Source of the DNA: CBDAUN01 sp965214875
GTDB lineage: Bacteria > Pseudomonadota > Gammaproteobacteria > Arenicellales > JAJDZL01
Direction of reading: 5' to 3'
Length of the DNA stretch: 64,000 nt
Assembly: GCA_965214875.1 (NCBI GenBank)
Contig: OZ243980.1
Span: forward strand, 496,001-560,000
The translations under genes and the position numbers were made by a program. The notes under the pieces were generated by a model, which worked only from the letters and a program-made list of their open reading frames with translations, was not told where the DNA came from and did not search any database. This document shows, piece by piece, positions 8,917 to 17,984 of the stretch; the stretch's first letter is position 1; each line of letters opens with the position of its first letter.

Positions 8917-9831
8917 TTGGCCACATCCTCCGCTACGACCGACCGCAGCTTGATTCAAAGGCTCGCATTGAGCTATCGAAAGAGCGAGACGGCAAAGGGG
9001 TATGCCCTTTTGATGCCGACGCTGGTCATCATCTTGCTGGGCCTTCTATTTCCCTTGGCAATACTGGTAACCTTGAGCTTCTGGAAGCAGGAATATGTCG
9101 ATCTGATCCAGACTTTCACGCTGTCGAATTATGCGGCGTTTTTCGAAAAGAAGATCTACTATCTGATCCTGTATCGTTCGATACGCATATCCACTTTTGT
9201 CACGGTCGCCACTGTCGTGCTGGCCTATCCGCTGGCGTACTACATCGCGTTCCATGTCAAAAAGAACAAGATTCGATGGCTGATCCTGATCACCATTCCG
9301 TTTTGGACCAGCTATTTGCTTCGAGTGTTTTCCTGGAAGGTCATCCTTGGCTACAACGGCGTAATCAATACGGGATTGACCTCGCTTGGCATCATCTCCG
9401 AACCGCTTGAGTTCCTGCTCTACAATCCGTTTGCGGTGGTTATCACGCTGGCGCATGCCTGGGCGGCCGTGGCGATACTGCCGATCTATGTCTCGCTGGA
9501 AAAGATTGATCGCTCGCTCATCGAGGCCGCCCGCGACCTTGGCGAGAGCGCCGTTGCCACGTTCATTCGAGTGACACTGCCATTGTCGCTGCCGGGAGTG
9601 ATTGCCGCTTGCATGCTGGTGTTCATTCCTACGGTGGGCGACTACGTGACCCCCGCGCTGGTGGGTGGGCCAAGAGGCTTGATGATCGGCAACATTATCC
9701 AGTCAATGTTCGGCAAAGCGTTGAATTGGCCTTTAGGCGCAGCGCTATCGATCATATCGATGATGACCGTAACCATCGCCGTTTGCATCTTGCTTGGCGG
9801 CATCAAGGTGTTTCGAAAGAAGATTGGCTGA
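8917..9831 (+). CDS. potB: Spermidine/putrescine-type ABC transporter permease, PotB-like
   Basis: A 304-residue inner-membrane permease of the BPD transporter family, with about six membrane segments. The first is MPTLVIILLGLLFPLAILVT. The cytoplasmic EAA-type loop reads IEAARDLGESAVATFIRVTLP, the coupling site for the ATPase. The only start giving the full N-terminus is TTG at 8917; the next ATG falls at the first membrane segment. It is followed 6 bp later by the second permease gene, with the ATPase gene next. Confidence 0.9.
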   Translation: MATSSATTDRSLIQRLALSYRKSETAKGYALLMPTLVIILLGLLFPLAILVTLSFWKQEYVDLIQTFTLSNYAAFFEKKIYYLILYRSIRISTFVTVATVVLAYPLAYYIAFHVKKNKIRWLILITIPFWTSYLLRVFSWKVILGYNGVINTGLTSLGIISEPLEFLLYNPFAVVITLAHAWAAVAILPIYVSLEKIDRSLIEAARDLGESAVATFIRVTLPLSLPGVIAACMLVFIPTVGDYVTPALVGGPRGLMIGNIIQSMFGKALNWPLGAALSIISMMTVTIAVCILLGGIKVFRKKIG

Positions 9832-9837
9832 GCCCCG

Positions 9838-10647
9838 ATGTACGGCAAGCCGCGGAAAATTCGCCTGCTAACGCTCTATGCGATCGGCTATCTGATTTTC
9901 TTGTATGCCCCGGTCGCGGTGCTCCCGCTTTTTTCGTTCAACGATTCTCAGTACATCACCTTTCCCCTAGTCGGATTCACATTTGAGTGGTACCAGCAGC
10001 TCGCTGAAAACCAAAGCGTGCAGCATGCGCTTCTCAATAGCGTCAAGGTTGGGTTCAGTGTTGCGATCCTCAGTACCATTCTTGGCATTTTTGCGGCTAA
10101 AGCTGTGACGCGCTACCGCCTGAAGCGAAGCGGAATGCTGATCGGGTGCATCATGGTGCCGCTCGTCATACCGGAAATCATTCTTGGCATCTCCTTGCTG
10201 ATGACATTCAGCCTCAGCGACATAAAGCTGTCGCTGATCACCGTGGGAATAGGGCACTTGATGCTATGCACGCCGTTTTCGATGCTGGTATTGATTTCGC
10301 GCATGGAGGGCTTTGACAAGAATCTCGAAGAGGCTTCGCAGGACTTGGGTGAAAACGCATGGTGGACGTTCTGGAGAGTAACGTTTCCGATTATGCTGCC
10401 CGGAGTTGTCGCGAGCGTACTGCTGACCTTTACGATTTCATTCGACGAGTTCGTGCTGGCCTTCTTCCTCGCTGGCAGCGACTCGACATTGCCGCTGGTG
10501 ATCTGGAGCCAGCTTCGCTTTCCGGAGAAGCTGCCGGCGACCTTGGCACTAGGCGCGCTCATTGTTGTGGCATCGACCGCTGTCATTTTTGCCGCAGAGC
10601 TGATGCGCCGCGGCGGTGCGCAGTCGAGCCGTCAAACCAGGGTTTAA
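9838..10647 (+). CDS. potC: Spermidine/putrescine-type ABC transporter permease, PotC-like
   Basis: A 269-residue inner-membrane permease partnering the PotB-like protein. It has an N-terminal membrane segment (LYAIGYLIFLYAPVAVLPLF), further segments, and the EAA loop LEEASQDLGENAWWTFWRVT. Its length is normal for PotC (about 260). It starts 6 bp after the PotB stop and ends 4 bp before the ATPase start, so the three genes are an operon. Confidence 0.9.
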   Translation: MYGKPRKIRLLTLYAIGYLIFLYAPVAVLPLFSFNDSQYITFPLVGFTFEWYQQLAENQSVQHALLNSVKVGFSVAILSTILGIFAAKAVTRYRLKRSGMLIGCIMVPLVIPEIILGISLLMTFSLSDIKLSLITVGIGHLMLCTPFSMLVLISRMEGFDKNLEEASQDLGENAWWTFWRVTFPIMLPGVVASVLLTFTISFDEFVLAFFLAGSDSTLPLVIWSQLRFPEKLPATLALGALIVVASTAVIFAAELMRRGGAQSSRQTRV

Positions 10648-10651
10648 CTCA

Positions 10652-11752
10652 ATGACTGAAGCCATTATTTCAATTTCAAATATATCAAAGACGTTCGGTT
10701 CGGTTCGCGCAGTGAACAATGCGAATCTCAGCGTGGCCAAAGGAGAGTTTTTCTCCTTGCTTGGTCCTTCGGGATGCGGCAAGACAACCTTGCTTCGCAT
10801 GCTTGCGGGGTTTGAGGTGCCGAGTGAAGGCTCGATTGAGATCGACGGACAGGATGTAACCTTGATTCCGCCGAATCATCGGCCGGTCAATATGGTTTTT
10901 CAAAACTACGCGATCTTCCCGCACCTTAATGTGGCTTCGAACATTGCGTTCGGAATGCGAAAGTCGGGACTTTCAAAGCAAGAGCTTAATCAGCGCATCG
11001 AGCAAATGCTCGAGCTGATCAAACTGCCTGGCTATGGAGACCGCGGCGCTGACGAATTATCGGGCGGGCAGCGCCAGCGCGTCGCTTTGGCGCGAGCGCT
11101 GATCAAGCAGCCCAAGGTTTTGCTCCTGGATGAGCCGCTCGGTGCGCTGGACAAGAAGCTGAGAGAGCAAATGCAGATCGAGCTTCGCATGCTTCAGCGG
11201 CATGTCGGCATCACGTTTGTGTTTGTAACGCATGACCAGGAAGAAGCATTGACGCTGTCGGACCGGATCGCGGTGATGAATCATGGAGACATCGTGGAGG
11301 TGTCGAGCCCTAGTGATCTTTATGAATCCCCCAAGACCGAGTTCGTGGCGGACTTCATCGGCACAATCAATTTCTTCAAGTGCACCTTGAAGGATGTTTC
11401 CGATGGCGCTTGCGTTGCCGAGTCTTCGGTTCTCGGAGAGGTTAGATTTGCCAGCGCCGAGCCGATTGCGTCCAAAGGCGAGGAATTTCTATTGGCGATT
11501 CGACCCGAAAAGCTGTCGCTGGAATTTGAACAGCCGGCCCTGTCGCACAATCGGGTTTATGGACGCATGGGGCCTTCGGCCTACTTGGGAGATCGTAGCC
11601 ATTTGCATATTCATATCGAAGGACGCGACGAGCCGGTGTCTGTCGCTTTGCAGAACCTTTCTGGCTCGCTGGACAAGGTGCGCAATGCGGATAGAGGCGT
11701 ATGGCTGTCCTGGAGCGAGAAATCCGCCATCATGCTTCCGCTGTCGGATTGA
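10652..11752 (+). CDS. potA: Spermidine/putrescine-type ABC transporter ATP-binding protein, PotA-like
   Basis: A 366-residue cytoplasmic ATPase powering the transporter. It has Walker A GPSGCGKTTLLRM, Q-loop VFQNYAIFPHL, signature LSGGQRQRVALARAL, Walker B VLLLDEPLGALD, and the switch His in VFVTHDQEEA. A TOBE_2-like C-terminal domain follows from about residue 280. The ATG at 10652, 4 bp after the previous stop, begins the conserved N-terminus (MTEAIISISNISKTFG). argC starts 8 bp after its stop, so argC is probably in the same transcript. Confidence 0.93.
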   Translation: MTEAIISISNISKTFGSVRAVNNANLSVAKGEFFSLLGPSGCGKTTLLRMLAGFEVPSEGSIEIDGQDVTLIPPNHRPVNMVFQNYAIFPHLNVASNIAFGMRKSGLSKQELNQRIEQMLELIKLPGYGDRGADELSGGQRQRVALARALIKQPKVLLLDEPLGALDKKLREQMQIELRMLQRHVGITFVFVTHDQEEALTLSDRIAVMNHGDIVEVSSPSDLYESPKTEFVADFIGTINFFKCTLKDVSDGACVAESSVLGEVRFASAEPIASKGEEFLLAIRPEKLSLEFEQPALSHNRVYGRMGPSAYLGDRSHLHIHIEGRDEPVSVALQNLSGSLDKVRNADRGVWLSWSEKSAIMLPLSD

Positions 11753-11760
11753 GTCGCAAC

Positions 11761-12747
11761 ATGAAGCCTAAGGTTTTCGTTGATGGGCAGGCTGGAACGA
11801 CCGGTCTGGTCATACACAGCATTCTTTCGAAGCGGTCCGACATTGAAGCGTCGTTTCTTTCCGAGGCATTGAGAAAAGACGAATCGGCGCGTCAGGATGC
11901 GATTGCCGATGCAGATCTTGCCATACTTTGCCTCCCTGACGATGCCGCCCGCCAAGCTGCGCAATGGGCAAGATCCGCAAGCACCCGCGTAATCGATACT
12001 AGCACGGCGCATCGAACAGCTGACGGCTGGGTATATGGCTTGCCGGAAATGGATTGCGAGGTGCGCCGGCAGATACGCGAAGCGGATCGGGTCAGCAATC
12101 CTGGCTGCTACCCGACAGCAGTGATTCTGCTGTTGCGGCCGCTCATCGAGTTGGGGGTTGTGCTACCGGATGCGCCTTTTTTGATACATGCCTTGTCCGG
12201 CTATTCCGGAGGCGGCAAAGCATTGATTGCACGATGGAGGGATCCAGATTCTGAATTGCTTAGCCTGCCGTTTTCGGCTCCCTATGCGCTTGAAAGAGAG
12301 CACAAGCATGTTCCGGAAATGAAGCGGTTCTCGCGAATGGCCTCAGCGCCGCAGTTCCTGCCTAGGGTTGGGCCGTTTTACAACGGCATGCGGGTTGAAA
12401 TACCCCTGCATGCGTCGTGGCTTGAGGGGGCCGACAGCAATGCTGACGAAGTGGCCGGTATTTTGCGGCAGATCTATGCGAGCGAGCGCTTTGTTGAAGT
12501 TAGAGCGAGCACTGAGTCATCTGCGAGCGAGCGGGAGTTGGATCCGAGGGGGTGCAATGGGACGAACAGAATCAAATTGCTTATCTACCCGAACAAGCTA
12601 GGGCATGTCCTGCTTGTCGGCATTCTCGACAATTTGGCAAAAGGCGCTAGCGGCGCGGCGGTTCAGTCGATGAATATCATGCTTGGCTTTGAAGAAGATG
12701 CCGGCTTGGACAGTATTGTTGACACTGAAAACTTCACGGCGGGCTAA
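11761..12747 (+). CDS. argC: N-acetyl-gamma-glutamyl-phosphate reductase (type 2)
   Basis: A 328-residue reductase converting N-acetylglutamyl phosphate to N-acetylglutamate semialdehyde in arginine biosynthesis, using NADPH. The dinucleotide-binding N-terminus has DGQAGTTGL, a type 2 ArgC mark. The catalytic Cys is in SNPGCYPTAV, and the C-terminal domain includes EHKHVPEM. Its position immediately after a polyamine-type transporter is unusual for argC and may link arginine/polyamine supply or be coincidental. Its TAA overlaps the stop of the convergent gene (12744-12747). Confidence 0.93.
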   Translation: MKPKVFVDGQAGTTGLVIHSILSKRSDIEASFLSEALRKDESARQDAIADADLAILCLPDDAARQAAQWARSASTRVIDTSTAHRTADGWVYGLPEMDCEVRRQIREADRVSNPGCYPTAVILLLRPLIELGVVLPDAPFLIHALSGYSGGGKALIARWRDPDSELLSLPFSAPYALEREHKHVPEMKRFSRMASAPQFLPRVGPFYNGMRVEIPLHASWLEGADSNADEVAGILRQIYASERFVEVRASTESSASERELDPRGCNGTNRIKLLIYPNKLGHVLLVGILDNLAKGASGAAVQSMNIMLGFEEDAGLDSIVDTENFTAG

Positions 12748-14339
12748 GTGTCGGCAATATAGTTTGTATAGTTTGAGTCTGCGACCTTGATGGCTTCCAG
12801 GTTGCGGCTGTCGCCGCTGAACACGGCGCCGATCAGGTGCCCCCGCTTCGCGCCGTCCAGATACTTGTCGGCGTAGCCGCGCTCGCGGATCTGCCCGATC
12901 GCCTCGGCGGCCATCCGGTCCGCGTCTGCGCCCCCGGACAGCATCTTGAGCTCGAACACGAAGACCTGACCGCCGCTGGCCGCCACCAGATCCGAACGCC
13001 CGCGGTAGCTGGACTCCTCGCCGCGCACCTGCGCCCCGGCCTGATGCAGACAGATCTGCAGCACCGACGCGTACCACCCTTCTCGCCGCGCCATCTACCC
13101 GGCCCCGTGCCACTGGTACGGGATGGCCGCCAGCATTGTGCGCAGCGCGACGGCAAAGCCGTCGAAGTCGTTCGCCAGCAGCAAATCGAGCAGCCGCCGG
13201 GACTTCTGCGGCGCGTTGCGGTCCGAGCCGAATAGCCGCCGCAGGAACTCGCGGGTCAGGTTCCGGCGCACCTCTTGATTCGGATAGTCCAGGTCGTAGG
13301 TGATCGCCTCCCCGTCCCAGTGCTCGCCGACGATCGTCAAAAATCCGGTCTGGAACAGCAGCGCCTCGGCGCCGATGTCGTCGATGTCGAAGGTCGACAC
13401 GAAGTCGTCCTCCACCGTCAAGCTCTCGATGTCCAGCGGCGTGAACTGCTGCTCCAGTAGCACCTGGTACAAAAACGAGGCCTGCCCGCCCTCCTTGAAC
13501 CAGTAGGGCCTGTATTCGCGATTCCTGAGCAAGTGCAGGATGTCGTAGGGGTTGTAGACCCGCTCCTTGCCGCGCCAGCTGTAGCCGTTGTACCAGCGGC
13601 GGATCTCCTCGCGGTCCAGCCCTTCGAGCGCGTCGGCGAACACCGCGTCCAGGTCGGCCTCGGTGTAGCCGCAGATGTCCGAGTGGCGCGCATCGATGCT
13701 GATGTTGTTCAGGACGTTCAGGGTCGAGAACAGCGTGGTGCGGCTGAACATCGTGATGCCGGTGAACAGCACGAAGCGCAGATGGTCCTCGGCCCCCTTG
13801 ATCGCCCCGAAGATGCCGCGCAGATACCGGCGGTTGGCCTTGGCCAGCTCCGTATCGCCCAGCGCGTCCAGAATCGGCTTGTCGTATTCGTCCACTAGCA
13901 CCACCGCCTGCCGCCCGGTGCTCTCATGCAGATGCGCCAGGATGTTCTCGAGCAGGTCCTGCGCCTGCTTCGCATGGATCTCGGGTGGAATGGAGAAGGC
14001 GCGCGCGAGCTTGGAAAGCTTGCTGTCCATCGAATCCGCCAGAGTGCCCGGCTTATCGTATTCGCCGTTGAAGCTCAGCCGCACTACCGGATGGGTCTGC
14101 GACCAGTCCCAGCGCTCGTGGATATAGAGCCCTTCGAACAGATCCTCGCGCCCCTCGAACAGGCATTGCATCGTGCTGAGCAGCAGCGTCTTGCCGAACC
14201 GCCGCGGGCGCGACAGGAAGTAGCGCCGCCCCTCGTCGATGAGCTGCCCGATGTGGGCGGTCTTGTCCACGTAGCGGTAGCCCTCGGTGCGGATGGCGCG
14301 AAAGTCCGACACCCCGATGGGAAGTTTTAGCGGGTTCAT
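12744..14339 (-). pseudogene. AAA-ATPase-like / PD-(D/E)XK nuclease superfamily protein, split by an in-frame TAG
   Basis: A member of the widespread AAA-ATPase_like (PF09820) plus PDDEXK_9 family of unknown function. The N-terminal part (414 codons) has a nucleotide-binding SRPRRFGKTLLLS and a Walker-B-like VVLVDEYDKPIL. After QWHGAG comes a TAG (13095-13097), directly followed in the same frame by ATG and MARREGWYASVLQ. The continuing 116 codons carry the nuclease core SDLVAASGGQVFVFELK. A single nonsense codon therefore separates ATPase and nuclease; a second protein could start at the ATG. DNA is GC-rich relative to argC and the downstream island. It could be a recent pseudogene or two separately translated halves. 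Confidence 0.82.
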
Positions 14340-14529
14340 GACAGGTGTTTGATTGCGAAGCGACTATTCGATTGTATACCAGTTGCCTTGTGTCACGACG
14401 GCTTTGCTAGCGTGAATTTCGGAATCAAACGGCTGAAGATTCGCCAGCTAAAATCTGCCAAAATAGAAGTTGCTTGGAAAACGATCGCGCTTCTTGGAGT
14501 ATGCGCGACACAGACTTTCCATGCTTCCA

Positions 14530-14574
14530 AGAATCAATCTAAAGTAGCCGTAGCTGTCAGTTTAGATTGATTCT
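14530..14574. repeat. Perfect 14-bp inverted repeat upstream of the defence cluster's 3' end
   Basis: AGAATCAATCTAAA (14530-14543) and TTTAGATTGATTCT (14561-14574) are perfect complements around a 17-nt loop. There is no T-run, so it is not a typical intrinsic terminator. It lies in the 304-bp gap between two minus-strand genes and could be a terminator for the 5-gene cluster, an operator, or the edge of an inserted segment. Confidence 0.6.
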
Positions 14575-14643
14575 AAAGATAGCCATAAGTTCAACATCCT
14601 TCGGTGTCTGACCATGGCGGACTAAAGGTTTGGGGCGGAAGCT

Positions 14644-17600
14644 TTACTTGATTGATTTTTCTGTGAATCCTAGCGTTGTCATGTTTTCGGCAAGAGTCCG
14701 AACCTTCGATCTGTCTAGTCCTTTTGGAATGTGAGCGCTGATTTCCAGCGTAATGCTAACGTCGCTATCGGGAAGCGAGGTCAGTTGCTGGATTACAGAC
14801 TCGACAATTATCTGAATGTCTCGTGCTGGCCGTTCAGATGAAACAGGTACCGACCCAGAAACATGGGTCGGCAAATTCTCTTCCAGAGGCGGCGACTCCA
14901 CCGGAGGTTGTTCTGGATCCAGACTGCTGGGATCTACTGGTGCGGCCGGCTTAGACAGGCTGCGCGCTTCAGCAGCTTCCTTGCCTACAAGCAGACTCTC
15001 ATTGTCTATGACCACGTTGGCTGCGAGAGCATTGCAAACGAGCAAGCCGCGATACTCATCATTGTGTTCATCCCGGCTTTCCGCGTAAGCGAATGGTCCG
15101 GGTATCAATTGGCCGATTGAACTCTTTACAGATTGCGCCAGTACAGAACTGTTCTTTAATCGCGGCAAATAAATGAAGCGATCAAAGCAGTCGATTACGT
15201 ACTTCAGCGAAAGATGATTGTTGTCTTTCCAGAAGTACTTAAGAAGCTCCCTTTGCAATCTTTCAGGCCCCAGTTCTGGCAGAACTCCTTCTTCATTAGC
15301 CAATTTGAGGCTCGCTCGTTTCAAAAGACCGTCGTTCGCGGCCACTTTGCCAGAAATCCATGCCACATCAGTTCCCGGTTCCTCCTGTCTCGGATAAAGC
15401 AAGTAACACCAAGCTTCTCTGATGCGGGACTCGACAGCAGCTAGTGCCTCCTTGGATTTTGCCATGGCATTAGCACTGTCACTATGCGTCAGGTTGAGGC
15501 GTTCGGTGTCGGCAACGATGCTTTCCCAGGCAAACTTCATTCGAATCGAATCTTTGACGTTTTCAAGTTGACGTGCCTCGGCAGCGAGAAAGATCAGTAC
15601 ATTGCGATAGACTCGCGGCACACTTCCTCGGTGCGTCAGAAATTCGTTGGCAACCCCCGAAGCCTCCGAATTCTGGCCGCCATTGTGAGGATGTGAAACG
15701 CCCAGCACAACGGCGCGAATGCCGCCTGGTTGATCTGGAATATCATCCGAACTTTTGGGTGCTACCTGGACCGAGTCAAGATGCCCGCGGTCGCCAAGTG
15801 TTCCAATGTATGCCGCTAGCTGCTTGTCGATTTCTATCGATACCAGAGCGTCCTCAATCTGTTCAGCCCGTTCCGCGGCGATACGATTCAGACTGGGTGC
15901 CATGGAGTACCAATACCGACCTAAGTCGGTGTGCAGGAACCTGGCTTGATTAGCAAGATGTCTCAGTGCGTCGCCGAAGACCACAGGATTTTCTCCGGGT
16001 TGAACGACGCCTAAATTGATGCGCTTTCCATCAATTCCTCTGTTCTCCTGCTGATGCGTAGGCGCTGTTCCCAAAAAAATCGTGCGCGCGACGCGCCGTG
16101 TCGCTGCGAATTTATTCAAATTTGGAGTTGAGCGATCGATTTCATATGGAATCGAATCTGCCCCATCAATGTCACCGGCGATGATCGATTGCCAGCTAAT
16201 GTCCAAATAATGAAGCAGTTCGGGTTGTACGCGGTCCGAACCTATGGTTAAACTTCCCGACATGATCATCACGGATGGATCGTTTTTCATCCAAAGTTCA
16301 TAGATGGCTTGCGCCATTAAACGCAAAACGCCGCGCGTGCGTTGAAACCGCTCTAGCGAACCCCAGCAGGAGTAGAGTTGATCGAATAATTCCGGATGGA
16401 TCGGGTAAGATTTTTCCAACTTCCGCGAATAATCGGACTCTGTGGCGTTTTGCGGGAATTTGCCGCTATGCTCGCGATAGAGTTCGGCGAACTGTTTTAT
16501 GGTGTTATCTCGATGATGGTATTTGTCTCCCGGGATTTCCTTGAACAACTTTCGCCTTACAATTTCATAGCTTTCCTCCTGCGAAGCTGATCTCCACGAG
16601 GATTCGACTCGGGCAAATGTTTGTTTGAGTCGAGTAAGCGCTTCTTCACCGCCTTCGCCGCCGACTTCGATTTGCGATGCTGGCAGTGTCGCTACAAGCA
16701 AGGTGCGCGGGCTAGTTTTGACTGCTTCAGTCAAAGACTGCACAAATGTGAGATTGGCATCAAATGAACCGGAGGGCAGATCGGCAACCCGGTAGATTTG
16801 ACGCAAGTAGGCCACCCACTCGTCGATCAAGATTAGGCAGGGCGAGTGTCTAGTGAACAATGCCTCCAGTAAGTCGGAGCCTGGCGCGATTCCTCTGGCA
16901 TCGTTGTCGGCAACCATTTCGTATGCTTGAGGGCCTCCTAGCTGCCATGCGATTTCTCCCCATGTAGTGCGAATCTCAAGATCGTCCTTCTTTAATACAT
17001 CGGTAGGACCGCGCCAAGTGCCGACGACTACTGCACGATTTATTTTCGATTTTGGCGGCAGGCTATTTTTGGAAAACAGTTGATCAAGCCCAGGCAGCTC
17101 TTCGATAGGAATGTTGCCGGCCATATGGTAGAGAGCCAGCATCGAGTGCGTCTTGCCGCCGCCAAAGTTTGTTTGCATTTCCACAACAGGGTCACCGCCT
17201 GCGCCTGACAGTCTTTTTGCAGCGCCTACCAGAAGCGAGCTAAGACCATCTGTAAGGTAGGTGCGACTGAAAAACTCGCGAGGGTCGCCATACTCCGGCG
17301 TTGCGCTGCCAGCTTGGACTTTGCCGAGATCGGCGGCAAATTCCGATTGTAGAAACTCACCAGTTGCCACATTCTGATGCGGCTCGACAACTTCTCTCCA
17401 TGGCAGCAAACCTTTCGCTGCTCCAGCTTGGAAGCCTTCGAAGGCTTGTTGAGTTTGTCGACGCGCTTCATTCCGCTGAAGTTCACTGAACTTGGTGCGC
17501 AAGATTGCATCTCGCATTTTCCTGATTTCCTCTGCGGATGCGCCCGCACCAATTGCTTCCAAAAGCCGCCTCATGGAATCCAACGCGCGTTCTGCGTCGT

Positions 17601-17913
17601 CATAAGTGAATTTCTCGTTGTGCGCGAGCTTGTTTCGCACGGTTGACAACTCGTTGACGATCGAACGCTCAAACTTTCCTAGCGCCATTCTGAATGCGTC
17701 GCCCCAAAATCGGTCCATGGCGCTGAAAAGTGAAGCTTGGTCCCAAGCGATGTTGCCTCGGGAGTCGCTTTTGATTCCTCTGATGGTTTCGGCCACTTGC
17801 GTTTGCCAGCAACCGTTCAGTCCGATTTCCAATCGCTTTTCGACGAACGGAATTAAACTCTCCGGCAGAGCCTCCATTCCCTCAAAGATATACTGGCGGG
17901 TAGATTTGGCCAT
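14644..17913 (-). CDS. Swt1-type HEPN plus DUF499 (COG1483) AAA+ ATPase, defence-associated
   Basis: A 1089-residue protein. Residues about 1-125 form a Swt1-like HEPN domain with RNKLAH at 93-98 (R-x4-H), the catalytic motif of HEPN ribonucleases. The DUF499 ATPase follows, with a P-loop NFGGGKTHSML near residue 250 and Walker B LILIDEW near 359. The C-terminal region holds a proline-rich linker (PVDPSSLDPEQPPVESPP). DUF499 ATPases recur next to DUF1156 methylases and SNF2 helicases in bacterial and archaeal defence islands. It is the last gene of the cluster, 71 bp after the AlbA_4 gene. I infer an ATP-driven effector or regulator, possibly RNA-cleaving. No activity is proven by sequence. 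Confidence 0.88.
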   Translation of the reverse strand: MAKSTRQYIFEGMEALPESLIPFVEKRLEIGLNGCWQTQVAETIRGIKSDSRGNIAWDQASLFSAMDRFWGDAFRMALGKFERSIVNELSTVRNKLAHNEKFTYDDAERALDSMRRLLEAIGAGASAEEIRKMRDAILRTKFSELQRNEARRQTQQAFEGFQAGAAKGLLPWREVVEPHQNVATGEFLQSEFAADLGKVQAGSATPEYGDPREFFSRTYLTDGLSSLLVGAAKRLSGAGGDPVVEMQTNFGGGKTHSMLALYHMAGNIPIEELPGLDQLFSKNSLPPKSKINRAVVVGTWRGPTDVLKKDDLEIRTTWGEIAWQLGGPQAYEMVADNDARGIAPGSDLLEALFTRHSPCLILIDEWVAYLRQIYRVADLPSGSFDANLTFVQSLTEAVKTSPRTLLVATLPASQIEVGGEGGEEALTRLKQTFARVESSWRSASQEESYEIVRRKLFKEIPGDKYHHRDNTIKQFAELYREHSGKFPQNATESDYSRKLEKSYPIHPELFDQLYSCWGSLERFQRTRGVLRLMAQAIYELWMKNDPSVMIMSGSLTIGSDRVQPELLHYLDISWQSIIAGDIDGADSIPYEIDRSTPNLNKFAATRRVARTIFLGTAPTHQQENRGIDGKRINLGVVQPGENPVVFGDALRHLANQARFLHTDLGRYWYSMAPSLNRIAAERAEQIEDALVSIEIDKQLAAYIGTLGDRGHLDSVQVAPKSSDDIPDQPGGIRAVVLGVSHPHNGGQNSEASGVANEFLTHRGSVPRVYRNVLIFLAAEARQLENVKDSIRMKFAWESIVADTERLNLTHSDSANAMAKSKEALAAVESRIREAWCYLLYPRQEEPGTDVAWISGKVAANDGLLKRASLKLANEEGVLPELGPERLQRELLKYFWKDNNHLSLKYVIDCFDRFIYLPRLKNSSVLAQSVKSSIGQLIPGPFAYAESRDEHNDEYRGLLVCNALAANVVIDNESLLVGKEAAEARSLSKPAAPVDPSSLDPEQPPVESPPLEENLPTHVSGSVPVSSERPARDIQIIVESVIQQLTSLPDSDVSITLEISAHIPKGLDRSKVRTLAENMTTLGFTEKSIK

Positions 17914-17984
17914 GCTTTCGAATCTCTTTGCTAATGATTAATGGGATGTATTTTTGAAATTGCATTGGGTGGTCTGCTCTTATC

